NCBI GenBank assembly: GCA_934255135.1
Contig: CAKQMV010000002.1
Span: 1 to 64,000 of the forward strand
Direction: 5' to 3'
DNA: 64,000 nucleotides
From: an uncultured Clostridia bacterium
Lineage (GTDB): Bacteria > Bacillota > Clostridia > Peptostreptococcales > Anaerovoracaceae
The position numbers were made by a program, and so were the translations under genes. Numbering within the stretch: position 1 is the stretch's first letter; every line of letters begins with the position of its first letter. Positions 37,386-45,895 of this stretch are shown one piece after another. Under the pieces are notes generated by a model that was not told the DNA's origin, did no database searches, and worked only from the letters and a program-made list of their open reading frames with translations.

Positions 37386-37414
37386 ATTCTAACAATATTG
37401 TGCACTTATTTCAA
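37386..37414 (-). promoter_or_regulatory. Promoter of the L,D-transpeptidase gene
   Basis: Minus strand -35 TTGAAA (37414-37409), spacer 17 bases, -10 TAGAAT (37391-37386), 63 bases before the start codon. Confidence 0.55.
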
Positions 37415-37432
37415 TACATGCAATATTTAGCT

Positions 37433-39136
37433 TTATTTAGAAATGGTTCTGACCTTCCAGACTTTCTTGCCAGCTACCTCATCACAGTACTCAAGTCTAA
37501 CATCATGTGAGTCATCTCCGTACCATTTAGTGAAGTACTCGTTAAGTCTTCCGATATTAGTGTTTCCGATATATAGTACATGATCATTATCGACAAGCCC
37601 ACTTATAGGATTATCAATTCCATATGCCTTAAGCTGATCCATTGATGATGGCATAAGTGTTGACCAGCCACCCACACTTGCATTGTTTCCTCCGCCATCC
37701 GATGTTACTTTAAGAGGCTTCGCATACGTCCAGGTATTATTCCACCCTGCTACCTCACATATATACAGATTCTCGCTGTGCTCGTCAAAATATTTATCGA
37801 ATTCAGAAGAACGAGTCTTCGAAGCAGAGATAATACTTGTTTCATTAATCAGTCCAGCCATTGAAACACCGGTGAAACAAATCAATATAGCTGCCGCGAT
37901 TCCCATAACTGTACCAGTCTTTGGCTTATAGCTTCGTCTTTCTGCTGTAGCCAAGGTGTACAGAATCCACACTATGGCCGCAATATCAGGCACATAGAAG
38001 GCTCTATAGTTAACCCTCTGCATGTAAAAAAGTGCGATGTGCACAGCTGCAGTGAGTCCCGCGAACCCGAGTATGTTAAGGTAATACTTCGGCTTAAGGA
38101 CTACAAGTGCATATAATGCGATTATGCAAAGAAGAATCAGATGAAGACCCTCGAACGTGAATCCGCGGAGGTACTTCAGCGTGCGACTCATAAATCTTTT
38201 GGCAGCGAGAACAGGAGTGATTGACTTTGTCTCGGAAACATTCAGATCTGCAACCTTCGACAACCTCTCAGGGCTTGCCGCTCCGTCATAGTCAAACATC
38301 CAGCGTTTCATCAGATAAAGATCGTTAGCATCGACTCCAATCGCATCCATTTCTGCCTTGTGATTCTTATATGTATTAGTAATCGGATAATCGGTAATCT
38401 TGAAACGATCCGATGAATACTGTCTTGCCAGCTCTAGCTGAGGAGAGCTCTGGTTCATGTTCTTAGACAGATTGTATGATACTGTTCCCATGCCGTAAGC
38501 GACACAAATCACGAGAATCACAGATACTGCCATGCGTACGTCGACATGCTTCTCAGATTTCTTTCTCGAAACAAGGAACCAGAATGCGACAAGAGCAAGG
38601 AAGAATATGCAGTAAGCGATTGATGGGAGCATTGAATTAGCTCTGAACGCGGCGCCTGTGAGAAACAGGGCGATTCCCCATGCATATCTTGCTTTAGATT
38701 CCTTATTAAGTGCAGTGTCGACTATGAACAGAAGTCCGATTGTCACGAGAAGCGCCGAGGTCTTACTGAACTGAATCTTGTTGTAATGATCTAGCGCAAT
38801 CATCGCAGTCGCTGCAACGGTTAGAATTCTGAATCCAATATCGTTACATCGATCAAGCATAACCTTGAGCATTGTCGTAAGTGCCGCAAATGACACACCG
38901 ATCTGAGCTATGACAAAAGCGTTCCAATCTCCCGTCAGCTTCTGCAAGATGCCGACGGCTCTGCACATGTAATAATTCGTGAAGTTTATATTGTAATAAC
39001 CTGCAGCAATCTGTCTTGCAATCGAATGGTCGTCGTTTGTTTCATATACGACCGCCACCGTAAGAAGCAGTGTTACAAGTATTACAGTATTAATGAGCAG
39101 CGACTTGACCCAGTTATTTCTGAATGCTGATTTCAT
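37433..39136 (-). CDS. GT-C-like membrane glycosyltransferase candidate
   Basis: 567 residues with about eleven helices (residues 10-420) and a C-terminal outer domain (about 425-567). The first outer loop carries YETNDDHSIARQIAAGYY (about 30-47), the paired acidic residues expected in GT-C enzymes. It starts 11 bases after rfbA with AAGAAGG upstream, so it is co-transcribed with rfbA and probably acts on the same sugar pathway. No named subfamily is recognised. Confidence 0.75.
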   Translation of the reverse strand: MKSAFRNNWVKSLLINTVILVTLLLTVAVVYETNDDHSIARQIAAGYYNINFTNYYMCRAVGILQKLTGDWNAFVIAQIGVSFAALTTMLKVMLDRCNDIGFRILTVAATAMIALDHYNKIQFSKTSALLVTIGLLFIVDTALNKESKARYAWGIALFLTGAAFRANSMLPSIAYCIFFLALVAFWFLVSRKKSEKHVDVRMAVSVILVICVAYGMGTVSYNLSKNMNQSSPQLELARQYSSDRFKITDYPITNTYKNHKAEMDAIGVDANDLYLMKRWMFDYDGAASPERLSKVADLNVSETKSITPVLAAKRFMSRTLKYLRGFTFEGLHLILLCIIALYALVVLKPKYYLNILGFAGLTAAVHIALFYMQRVNYRAFYVPDIAAIVWILYTLATAERRSYKPKTGTVMGIAAAILICFTGVSMAGLINETSIISASKTRSSEFDKYFDEHSENLYICEVAGWNNTWTYAKPLKVTSDGGGNNASVGGWSTLMPSSMDQLKAYGIDNPISGLVDNDHVLYIGNTNIGRLNEYFTKWYGDDSHDVRLEYCDEVAGKKVWKVRTISK

Positions 39137-39147
39137 TAATTACCTTC

Positions 39148-40017
39148 TTACTGTTCTCTTACAAGTGAAAGCAGATATTGTCCGTACTCTGTCATCTTGA
39201 GCTCTTCACCGATTGCCTCAAGCTGCTCATCATTGATGAAACCTCTTCTCCATGCAATCTCCTCGATGCAGGCAATATAGAATCCCTGTCTTGCCTGAAC
39301 TGTTTCTACGAATTCTGCTGCCTTTAGCATTCCCTTAGGTGTGCCTGTATCGAGCCAAGCCATACCCCTCTTCATAAGAGCAACTCTGAGCTTGCCTCTT
39401 CTGAGGTACTCGTTGTTAACAGAAGTGATTTCAATCTCGCCTCTTGCTGAAGGCTTTACATTCTTGGCAATCTCAATTACATCGTTGTCATAGAAGTAAA
39501 GTCCTGGTACAGCAAAGTTTGACTTCGGATGCTCAGGCTTCTCCTCAAGAGATACAACGTTCATGTTTTCATCGAATTCTACAACGCCAAAAGCTCTCGC
39601 GTCCTTAACAGGGTAACCGAATACTGTTGCTCCGTTAAGATTCTCCTTAGCCTGCTTGAGAATTGCTGTGAAGTCAGGTCCATAGAAAATATTATCTCCG
39701 AGTACCAGGCATACACTGTCATCTCCGATGAATTCCTCACCGAGAATGAATGCGTCTGCAAGTCCTCTTGGAGTCTCCTGAACTTTATACTGGAAGTTTA
39801 CTCCCATCTGCTCTCCTGTTCCGAGAAGTGTCTTGTAATCATCAATTGCATCTGGTGATGAAATAATAAGAATGTCCTTGATTCCTGCAAGTAACAGAAC
39901 TGAAATTGGGTAGTAAACAAGTGGTTTATCATAAATTGGTAGAAGCTGCTTTGATACAGCCTTTGTTGATGGATAGAGTCTTGTGCCCTTTCCTCCTGCC
40001 AGAATGATACCTTTCAT
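39148..40017 (-). CDS. rfbA: Glucose-1-phosphate thymidylyltransferase
   Basis: 289-residue nucleotidyltransferase making dTDP-glucose from dTTP and glucose-1-phosphate. The signature GGKGTRLYP (about 8-16), [10 protein letters not shown] (about 23-32), LGDNIFYG (about 106-113) and WLDTGTP (about 221-227) are intact, and length is normal. AAGGAG lies before the ATG and a good promoter is seen at 40091-40119. Its product feeds RfbB and WecE. Confidence 0.97.
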   Translation of the reverse strand: MKGIILAGGKGTRLYPSTKAVSKQLLPIYDKPLVYYPISVLLLAGIKDILIISSPDAIDDYKTLLGTGEQMGVNFQYKVQETPRGLADAFILGEEFIGDDSVCLVLGDNIFYGPDFTAILKQAKENLNGATVFGYPVKDARAFGVVEFDENMNVVSLEEKPEHPKSNFAVPGLYFYDNDVIEIAKNVKPSARGEIEITSVNNEYLRRGKLRVALMKRGMAWLDTGTPKGMLKAAEFVETVQARQGFYIACIEEIAWRRGFINDEQLEAIGEELKMTEYGQYLLSLVREQ

Positions 40018-40090
40018 AATTTAAGTCTCCTTCCTGATGAGTGCTTTCCCGTGCGGCCCTGCACAGGGCACACTTTCTCATTCTGTTCAC

Positions 40091-40119
40091 ATTTTACCCT
40101 TAATTCACGAGCAGTACAA
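40091..40119 (-). promoter_or_regulatory. Promoter of rfbA and the following GT-C gene
   Basis: Minus strand -35 TTGTAC (40119-40114), spacer 17 bases, -10 TAAAAT (40096-40091). The divergent gap (40018-40193) also holds an inverted repeat at 40136-40159. Confidence 0.6.
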
Positions 40120-40135
40120 CACTTCTGCTGATAAT

Positions 40136-40159
40136 TAGCCACTTGCTAATACTTGGCTA
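40136..40159. repeat. Inverted repeat in the rfbA/glycosyltransferase divergent region
   Basis: TAGCCA (40136-40141) and TGGCTA (40154-40159) are perfect inverted arms separated by 12 bases, midway between divergent genes. It could be an operator; the arms are short enough that chance is possible. Confidence 0.35.
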
Positions 40160-40193
40160 CCATAATAGAATAAAATGATGCGAGGTGTATATT

Positions 40194-41162
40194 ATGAAAT
40201 ATTCAATTATCATTCCGTGCTATAGATCATCTCATACAATTAGAGATGTTGTTGAGAGCACTAGTAAAGAGCTTGAAAGATTAGGAAGAACTCCTTACGA
40301 GTTCATTCTCGTTGATGATTTTTCTCCGGACAATGGCGATACAGTAAGAGAGCTTATCGCACTTTCTGAGGATTACGATTACGTGACAGCTGTTGAACTT
40401 GCCAGAAACGGTGGCCAGCACAATGCACTGATGGCGGGAATGAATTACGCAGAGGGTGACATAATTATATTTATGGATGACGATGGACAGACGCATCCTT
40501 CACAGCTTCATAAACTGCTTGCAGCAATCGATGAAGGCAATGATGTTGTTTATGGATACTATCCGGACAAGAAGCATTCCGCATTCCGTAACTTCGGTTC
40601 GTGGTTTACTTCTTTCACAGTAAGGGTGCTTATAGGCAAGCCTAAGGACATGAAGACCTCAAGCTACGTTGTGATGAGAAAGTTTGTCAAGGACAGCATC
40701 ATCACATATCGTGCGCAGTACACTCAGATGCAGGGGCTGATACTCAGAACCGTATCACCGAAGAGAATCGCCAGTGTGCCGATAGAGCATTTTGACCGTG
40801 CCTACGGAGAGTCTAACTATACGATGAAGAAACTCCTCAATCTCTGGTCGAATATTGCCGGCTTCTCGATTGTTCCACTTCAAATGGCTAAGAGACTCGG
40901 TTATCTGACTGCATCATGCGGCGCACTTGGACTTGTTTATCTTCTCGTTATGAAGCTTGTCCATCATACCAAGATTCTTGGATGGACATCTACAATGATG
41001 ACCATCATTCTTTTTGCAGGAGTTCAGCTGATAGTTCTCGGTCTTGTCGGTGAATATGTCGGTAAGACTTTCCTTACAGCCGGTAATTATCCACAATATG
41101 TAGTTCGAGAGGTTCACAGTACTAAGAAGAAGTCTGGATGCAAGGAGGATTGCAATGATTAA
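40194..41162 (+). CDS. GtrB-type family 2 glycosyltransferase
   Basis: 322 residues. A GT-A domain (about 1-220) with SIIIPCYRS, VDDFSPDN and the metal-binding DDDGQ (about 97-101) is followed by two C-terminal membrane helices (about 232-290). This layout matches GtrB/ArnC/DPM1 proteins, which charge undecaprenyl phosphate with a sugar for use outside the membrane by GT-C enzymes. The start at 40194 follows GAGGT by seven bases, rather than the GTG at 40185. It overlaps the next gene by eight bases, so the two are translated together. Confidence 0.88.
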   Translation: MKYSIIIPCYRSSHTIRDVVESTSKELERLGRTPYEFILVDDFSPDNGDTVRELIALSEDYDYVTAVELARNGGQHNALMAGMNYAEGDIIIFMDDDGQTHPSQLHKLLAAIDEGNDVVYGYYPDKKHSAFRNFGSWFTSFTVRVLIGKPKDMKTSSYVVMRKFVKDSIITYRAQYTQMQGLILRTVSPKRIASVPIEHFDRAYGESNYTMKKLLNLWSNIAGFSIVPLQMAKRLGYLTASCGALGLVYLLVMKLVHHTKILGWTSTMMTIILFAGVQLIVLGLVGEYVGKTFLTAGNYPQYVVREVHSTKKKSGCKEDCND

Positions 41163-42081
41163 AACAGTCGGTCTTGTCGGCGCGGGTTCTGTTGGTGGAG
41201 CGCTGATGTATGAAATGAGTCAGTCTGGAGATGAGAATCTTTATCTGCTGGCCAAGGGTAATCGTGCTGCAAGATTTAACAACGAAGGACTCTGTGTTAA
41301 CAACACTGTTATCAGACCTAAGGTTTACAGCAGCCCGGAACAGAACATCCATATCGATGTTCTTATCATAAGTGTGAAGACCTACAGTCTTGAGTTAGTT
41401 ATGGAGGATATCGCAGATCTAATTGATGATGATACTATCTTGCTTCCTATTCAGAACGGAATCCTGACAACTGACATTCTAAGAGAGCGTTTCCCTAATA
41501 ACAGGGTATTCTACGGAATTGTTCTCAGAACTGATGCTCACAGAATGGGACGCCACGTATTCTATACAACACTTGGCGAGATGCAGATCGGTTATGCTGA
41601 TAACACGGTTATTGCTCCTGAGGTTCAAGAGGTTTATGACAGGCTTAAGGGACTCGGTGTCAATGTCAAGATTTATGAGGACATGAAAAGAGCGCAGTGG
41701 CGTAAGTGGATGCTTAACACTGGTGCCAGCCAGACTGCGGTTGAGGTTCAGTCGGAGTGCGGATACTTCGGACAGGTCGAAGAGATCCCTGAGCTTATGG
41801 GGCTTCTTATGGATGAGATTATTGCCCTCGCCGAGGTTGAGAATGTCAACATAACTGAGAAGGACAGGGATGAAATCATTGAGATGCTGATTAACTTTCC
41901 TCCTAACAAGAAGATGTCTATGCTTCAGGATTACGAGGCCGGACGAGAGATAGAGATTGATGAATATGCAGGAACGGTAATCAAGCTTGGCAAGAAGCAT
42001 GGAATTCCAACTCCTGCCAATAGAGTTCTATACCTTGCGATTACTGCAAGAGAGAAGGTTGAGAAATTAAGAAAAGGATAG
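41155..42081 (+). CDS. Ketopantoate reductase family oxidoreductase
   Basis: 308 residues. The N-terminal Rossmann domain has GAGSVGG (about 8-14), and the C-terminal helical domain has the substrate-site segment KWMLNTGASQTA (about 183-194) and conserved EVENVN. The fold and length match PanE/ApbA ketopantoate 2-reductase, but surface-polymer loci carry paralogues of this family that act on other 2-keto acids, so the substrate is not assigned. AAGGAGG lies six bases before the ATG inside the end of the glycosyltransferase. The stop codon lies in the terminator stem. Confidence 0.82.
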   Translation: MIKTVGLVGAGSVGGALMYEMSQSGDENLYLLAKGNRAARFNNEGLCVNNTVIRPKVYSSPEQNIHIDVLIISVKTYSLELVMEDIADLIDDDTILLPIQNGILTTDILRERFPNNRVFYGIVLRTDAHRMGRHVFYTTLGEMQIGYADNTVIAPEVQEVYDRLKGLGVNVKIYEDMKRAQWRKWMLNTGASQTAVEVQSECGYFGQVEEIPELMGLLMDEIIALAEVENVNITEKDRDEIIEMLINFPPNKKMSMLQDYEAGREIEIDEYAGTVIKLGKKHGIPTPANRVLYLAITAREKVEKLRKG

Positions 42082-42100
42082 TCCTAGTGGGCTATCCTTT
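42073..42100. terminator. Bidirectional terminator
   Basis: AAAGGATAG (42073-42081, containing the ketopantoate-reductase-like gene's stop) pairs with CTATCCTTT (42092-42100). T-rich tails lie on both sides (TTTCAT; TTTTCTT on the minus strand), so it can also serve the convergent operon ending at 42134. Confidence 0.78.
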
Positions 42101-42133
42101 CATAATGCATCTGATACGGCTTATTAGTACTTA

Positions 42134-43006
42134 TTAATGCTTCTTCATTTCCAATAGAGCCTCTTCCATATCGAGCGGCTTGTATCCAAGAACATCTATA
42201 AGCACGCTTATATCCATGTACGATGGTTCAATAGTTTCTGGTTTTGAGTCATCATATTTCACAGGAGTCTTGTTCTCATATACCTTGTTGCAGATTCTTG
42301 CGATCTCAAGGTTTGTATATGCGCACGGCATACCTGCATTTATTACAAGTCTGTGTGACTCAGTCGAAACAGCAGAATCCATAAGAATCTCACAGAGGTC
42401 GTGAACGTAGATGTACTGTCTTCTGGCCTTGCTCTCACCTATTACAGCAATCTCACCTCCCGCTGCTGCAGTGTCGATAAAGACATTCATCATGCCCCTT
42501 CTTGTCTCGCCCATTCCGAGAACCTGCGCTATTCTTACGATTGAATAGCTGTATCCGAATTTCTTGGAATAGTACATTACAAGGTGTTCGCAGGCAGCCT
42601 TACTGATGCCATAAAGCGTCTTTGGTGACAGTGCATCAGACTCCCTCCAGGGAATAGAATCGACATCCGAATACACAGCGATTGTTGACGCGAGAATAAT
42701 ATTCTTGCATGACGTTTCAGCCATAGCCAGAAGAATGTTCTCGGTTATCTCTTCATTCACATTGTAATCAGTCTTCACGCCTGTCGTTCCTCTTACCGCA
42801 GCTAGATGGATGATTGAATCCACATCTGCTAGTACAGTCTTGAGACTGCAGACAGAATAGTCAGTCTGTCTCCATTCGATTCCGTCACGCATTCCGTCTT
42901 CGCTTCTGCTTAACGATACGATTTCGTGCTCACTGTAATGCTCTTTATAGAGCAAAAGGAGCTCGCTTCCGATAAAGCCGCTCGCTCCTGTTATTGCTAT
43001 CTTCAT
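42134..43006 (-). CDS. NAD-dependent epimerase/dehydratase family protein
   Basis: 290-residue extended SDR protein. NAD motif GASGFIGS (7-14), an SST-like segment (ASTIAVYS) and catalytic YGISK (about 140-144) are intact. The family acts on nucleotide-activated sugars as epimerase, dehydratase or reductase; a 4-reductase or 4-epimerase is most likely, but the substrate is unknown. It is the last gene of the ATP-grasp operon, two bases after the CapK-like gene, and shares the terminator at 42073-42100. Confidence 0.88.
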   Translation of the reverse strand: MKIAITGASGFIGSELLLLYKEHYSEHEIVSLSRSEDGMRDGIEWRQTDYSVCSLKTVLADVDSIIHLAAVRGTTGVKTDYNVNEEITENILLAMAETSCKNIILASTIAVYSDVDSIPWRESDALSPKTLYGISKAACEHLVMYYSKKFGYSYSIVRIAQVLGMGETRRGMMNVFIDTAAAGGEIAVIGESKARRQYIYVHDLCEILMDSAVSTESHRLVINAGMPCAYTNLEIARICNKVYENKTPVKYDDSKPETIEPSYMDISVLIDVLGYKPLDMEEALLEMKKH

Positions 43007-43008
43007 GA

Positions 43009-44316
43009 TTATTTAACCTCACATGCGAAGCATCTCTGCTTTCCTGTCTTCTCTGGTGGAATTACATCAAGCCACTCGATATGAATTGCGAACTCATCGC
43101 CGTAAAGCTTCTGAACCTCTGTGATGAAACGGTTCTCGATTTCTTCCTTAGTCATTGATGTGTTCTTAGGGTCAGCTACAAGCTGAATCTTCATGTCGTG
43201 GTAAGTCTCCTGAATGAACTTGAACTGAGCAAGACCTACAGTGTGGTTAGCAATTCTCATAAGCTGAAGCGCTGATGAATCTGCAGCGCCCTCATGCTTA
43301 ACAAGATCATTCATTCTACCCTGAATCTCAGTGAAGTATCTGATTCCGTTCTTTACGTATGACTTTCCGTTGTCGAGTGTCTCATAATTGATCAGCGGAT
43401 AAGTGTGCTTGTAGAGTGAAGTAACTACAATTCTTCCCTCATCTGCAAGCTCATTATCCTGATTGTAAACGTTTGCTACAGCGATATCGTTTGCAACATA
43501 ATAGAAGTCATTGCCCGGGAACTGATAGATAAAGCTTCCCATCTCAGATACACCGTAAGCATCGATAAGTCCGTCACCAAGACCCTCTCTCAGAAGCTGT
43601 CTTGTAACACCATCTACCATTTCGCTGATTGGTGCGTAGAACTTAGGCTGCCACAGCTCCATATCATGCTCTGCAGCATACTTAACTATTCTTACGAGAA
43701 CATTTCTTCTCAGGCACAGAAGATCTGGCTGGTACTCATTGATATCTCTGATTGTATCCGCAAGTCCATCACCTACCGCATTATCCTCGCCAACTACACG
43801 TCTTCTCATAAGGCCAAGTGACTGAATGATTGAGTCTCTGTTGTTCTTGCGAGGGCCCTTGTGGCTAGTGGCAAAAGAGTACATCTTTCCACGAAGTGGT
43901 CTGTATCCCGCTACGGAGAGAGCTCTCGCCCAGTTCGCGTCACTGCATGCCTGCTCCTTCTGTGTATAAAGCATCTTAAGTGGTGTTCCTGAAGATCCGC
44001 TTGTGCTCAGGATATTGATATCCTGATGCTTCTCTGGATGGTTATCCCATTCCTCCTGCATCCAGAGTCTTAGCTCTGGCTTAGTAAGTGTTGGGAACTT
44101 AACGAGATCCTCTGCAGTATGGTAATCATCAGGAGTTGTTCCTGATTCCTCAAACTTGGCACGGTATACAGGAATATCCCATGCTCTCTTCATAAGAGCA
44201 TGAATCTTCTTGTCCTGATCCTTCTTGATCTTAGCCTCATCATAATCAAATGATTTCTTTAGAGTCATAAGATACCATACTGTGTACACATTCTTAAGCT
44301 TCTTCTGTAAACTCAT
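43009..44316 (-). CDS. CapK/phenylacetate-CoA ligase-like AMP-forming enzyme
   Basis: 435 residues of the adenylate-forming (ANL) superfamily, CapK/PaaK branch. The P-loop STSGSSGTP is at 104-112, the adenine-site motif DAYGVSEMG near 262, IQGRMNDLV near 343 and the C-terminal lysine motif EKTGKQRCF near 423. It would activate a carboxylic acid as an acyl-adenylate. CapK homologues occur in capsule and exopolysaccharide loci without a settled substrate. It is flanked by an ATP-grasp gene (26 bases upstream) and the epimerase (two bases downstream). Confidence 0.87.
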   Translation of the reverse strand: MSLQKKLKNVYTVWYLMTLKKSFDYDEAKIKKDQDKKIHALMKRAWDIPVYRAKFEESGTTPDDYHTAEDLVKFPTLTKPELRLWMQEEWDNHPEKHQDINILSTSGSSGTPLKMLYTQKEQACSDANWARALSVAGYRPLRGKMYSFATSHKGPRKNNRDSIIQSLGLMRRRVVGEDNAVGDGLADTIRDINEYQPDLLCLRRNVLVRIVKYAAEHDMELWQPKFYAPISEMVDGVTRQLLREGLGDGLIDAYGVSEMGSFIYQFPGNDFYYVANDIAVANVYNQDNELADEGRIVVTSLYKHTYPLINYETLDNGKSYVKNGIRYFTEIQGRMNDLVKHEGAADSSALQLMRIANHTVGLAQFKFIQETYHDMKIQLVADPKNTSMTKEEIENRFITEVQKLYGDEFAIHIEWLDVIPPEKTGKQRCFACEVK

Positions 44317-44342
44317 TTCTTCCTTACCTCTAATCTATTATG

Positions 44343-45476
44343 TTACTTATTTATTGCTCTGCCGGTTTTCTTAATCTGATAACCGCACTTCTCTATGTAT
44401 CCGTTTACCTTGAGTACTCTGTCGCCATCATTGTAGTAATAGCATGAATACTCAGCATCGCCATCCTCAAACTCTGATCGGCTGAACTTCACGTTAGGCT
44501 CCTTGCTCATAAATACAAGCGTATACTCGGCCTCAGGCATTTCGTATTCATCATCAAGAACGCACTCGCCCTCAAGAAGATGTCTGAATGTTGCATCAAG
44601 AAGATCTGCTCCGCAGTAATGCTTGATAAGGTTCCACATATGACAGCCGTCAAGACGTGGAGCAATCTCAAGAATCACCGGATGATTATTCTTGTCGAGC
44701 TTAATCTGAGCATAACACGGACCATTATCGAGTCCGATTTTGGCACAGATTCTCTTCACAAGATCAATGCACTCAGCTTCTGCTGGTCCCTTTGCCCATG
44801 AAGTCGGAACTACGTGTTCCTTGATGATTCCGCCAGGATACTCATCGAAGACGTATCTGTCAGATACAACGGCAAACTTCAGCACACCATCCTGCATATA
44901 TCCGTTCACAGATACCTCAGGTCCATCGACAAAGGTTTCGATGATAACTCTTCCGTTAATCGAATAGTCGAGTGAAACATCAAAATAATCTCTGATATCC
45001 TCTGCAGAATCAACTCTGAAGCAGCCTCTCTGCCCCTGTGAATCAACAGGCTTCATCATAGCTGGAAATGCATCGTGCTTCAACGCATCTTCAAGATTTG
45101 TAACAACCCTGAAATCCGCATTTCCTTCGAAATCGCTTCCGAGTGCAATTCTAAGCTGGTCCTTCGAATGACAGATATTTGCCGTTTCAGAAGATATAAA
45201 GTGAGGAAGTCCGAGAACCTCGCTTGCTTCCATCGCAGTCGGAATAGCAAGATCTGAGCCGATTGAGTAAACTGCAGTTACGTCATACTTCTTAGCAAGC
45301 GCAACAACACCATCAACACTCTTGATGTCTACCTGATCGAAATAGTCAAGGTGCGGAATGCCGCAATCTACAGTGGTGTAGCTGCATCCACAGACCTCGT
45401 AACCATTCCTCTTGCAATATTCAATTGCATCTATCTGAGCGTTTCCAGCGCCCAGAATCAGAATTCTTTTACTCAT
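44343..45476 (-). CDS. ATP-grasp enzyme
   Basis: 377 residues. Pre-ATP-grasp Rossmann-like domain (ILILGAGNAQIDAIEYC, about 4-20). The ATP-grasp core has the nucleotide lysine MMKPVDSQGQRGCFRV (about 139-154), VIIETFVDGPEVSVNGY, and metal-binding QIKLDKNNHPVILEIAPRLDGC (acidic residues about 258-275). The family forms carboxylate-amine or related bonds through an acyl-phosphate. The substrate is unknown. Its ATG overlaps the tagD stop (TAATG). Confidence 0.88.
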   Translation of the reverse strand: MSKRILILGAGNAQIDAIEYCKRNGYEVCGCSYTTVDCGIPHLDYFDQVDIKSVDGVVALAKKYDVTAVYSIGSDLAIPTAMEASEVLGLPHFISSETANICHSKDQLRIALGSDFEGNADFRVVTNLEDALKHDAFPAMMKPVDSQGQRGCFRVDSAEDIRDYFDVSLDYSINGRVIIETFVDGPEVSVNGYMQDGVLKFAVVSDRYVFDEYPGGIIKEHVVPTSWAKGPAEAECIDLVKRICAKIGLDNGPCYAQIKLDKNNHPVILEIAPRLDGCHMWNLIKHYCGADLLDATFRHLLEGECVLDDEYEMPEAEYTLVFMSKEPNVKFSRSEFEDGDAEYSCYYYNDGDRVLKVNGYIEKCGYQIKKTGRAINK

Positions 45477-45883
45477 TACTTCTTGTCTTCCTTATCCTTA
45501 AGATCCTTCTTGATCTGTGTTGTTGAAATTTCAGGTGTTCTAGGGAGGTATACCACCTCGCAGCCTTCCTCTTCAAGGAAGTCGAACTTACCCTTCCAGT
45601 CGTCACCGATTACAAATGTATCGATGTGATATTCGTGAACATCTCTTCTCTTCTGCTCCCAGTCTTCCTCCGGAATAACGAGGTCAACATATCTGATTGC
45701 CTCTACCAGTCTCTTTCTGTCCTCATATGAGAAATAGCACTTCTTGTTCTTCTCGTTCCAGTTGAACTCATCAGTTGAAATCGCAACGATCAGATAATCT
45801 CCGAGTGCCTTCGCTCTCTGAAGCAGATTGACATGACCGTAATGAAGAAGGTCAAAAGTACCATATGTAATTACTCTTTTCAT
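45476..45883 (-). CDS. tagD: Glycerol-3-phosphate cytidylyltransferase-like protein (TagD)
   Basis: 135 residues. HYGH (14-17) in YGTFDLLHYGHVNLL and the C-terminal RTPEISTTQIKKDL motif define the TagD-type nucleotidyltransferase family. It would make CDP-glycerol from CTP and glycerol-3-phosphate, the donor for the CDP-glycerol phosphotransferases in this locus. Length is normal. AAGGAG precedes the ATG. A paralogue is at 61656. Either copy might act on another phosphate substrate. Confidence 0.9.
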   Translation of the reverse strand: MKRVITYGTFDLLHYGHVNLLQRAKALGDYLIVAISTDEFNWNEKNKKCYFSYEDRKRLVEAIRYVDLVIPEEDWEQKRRDVHEYHIDTFVIGDDWKGKFDFLEEEGCEVVYLPRTPEISTTQIKKDLKDKEDKK

Positions 45884-45895
45884 GTGTCTCCTTTA

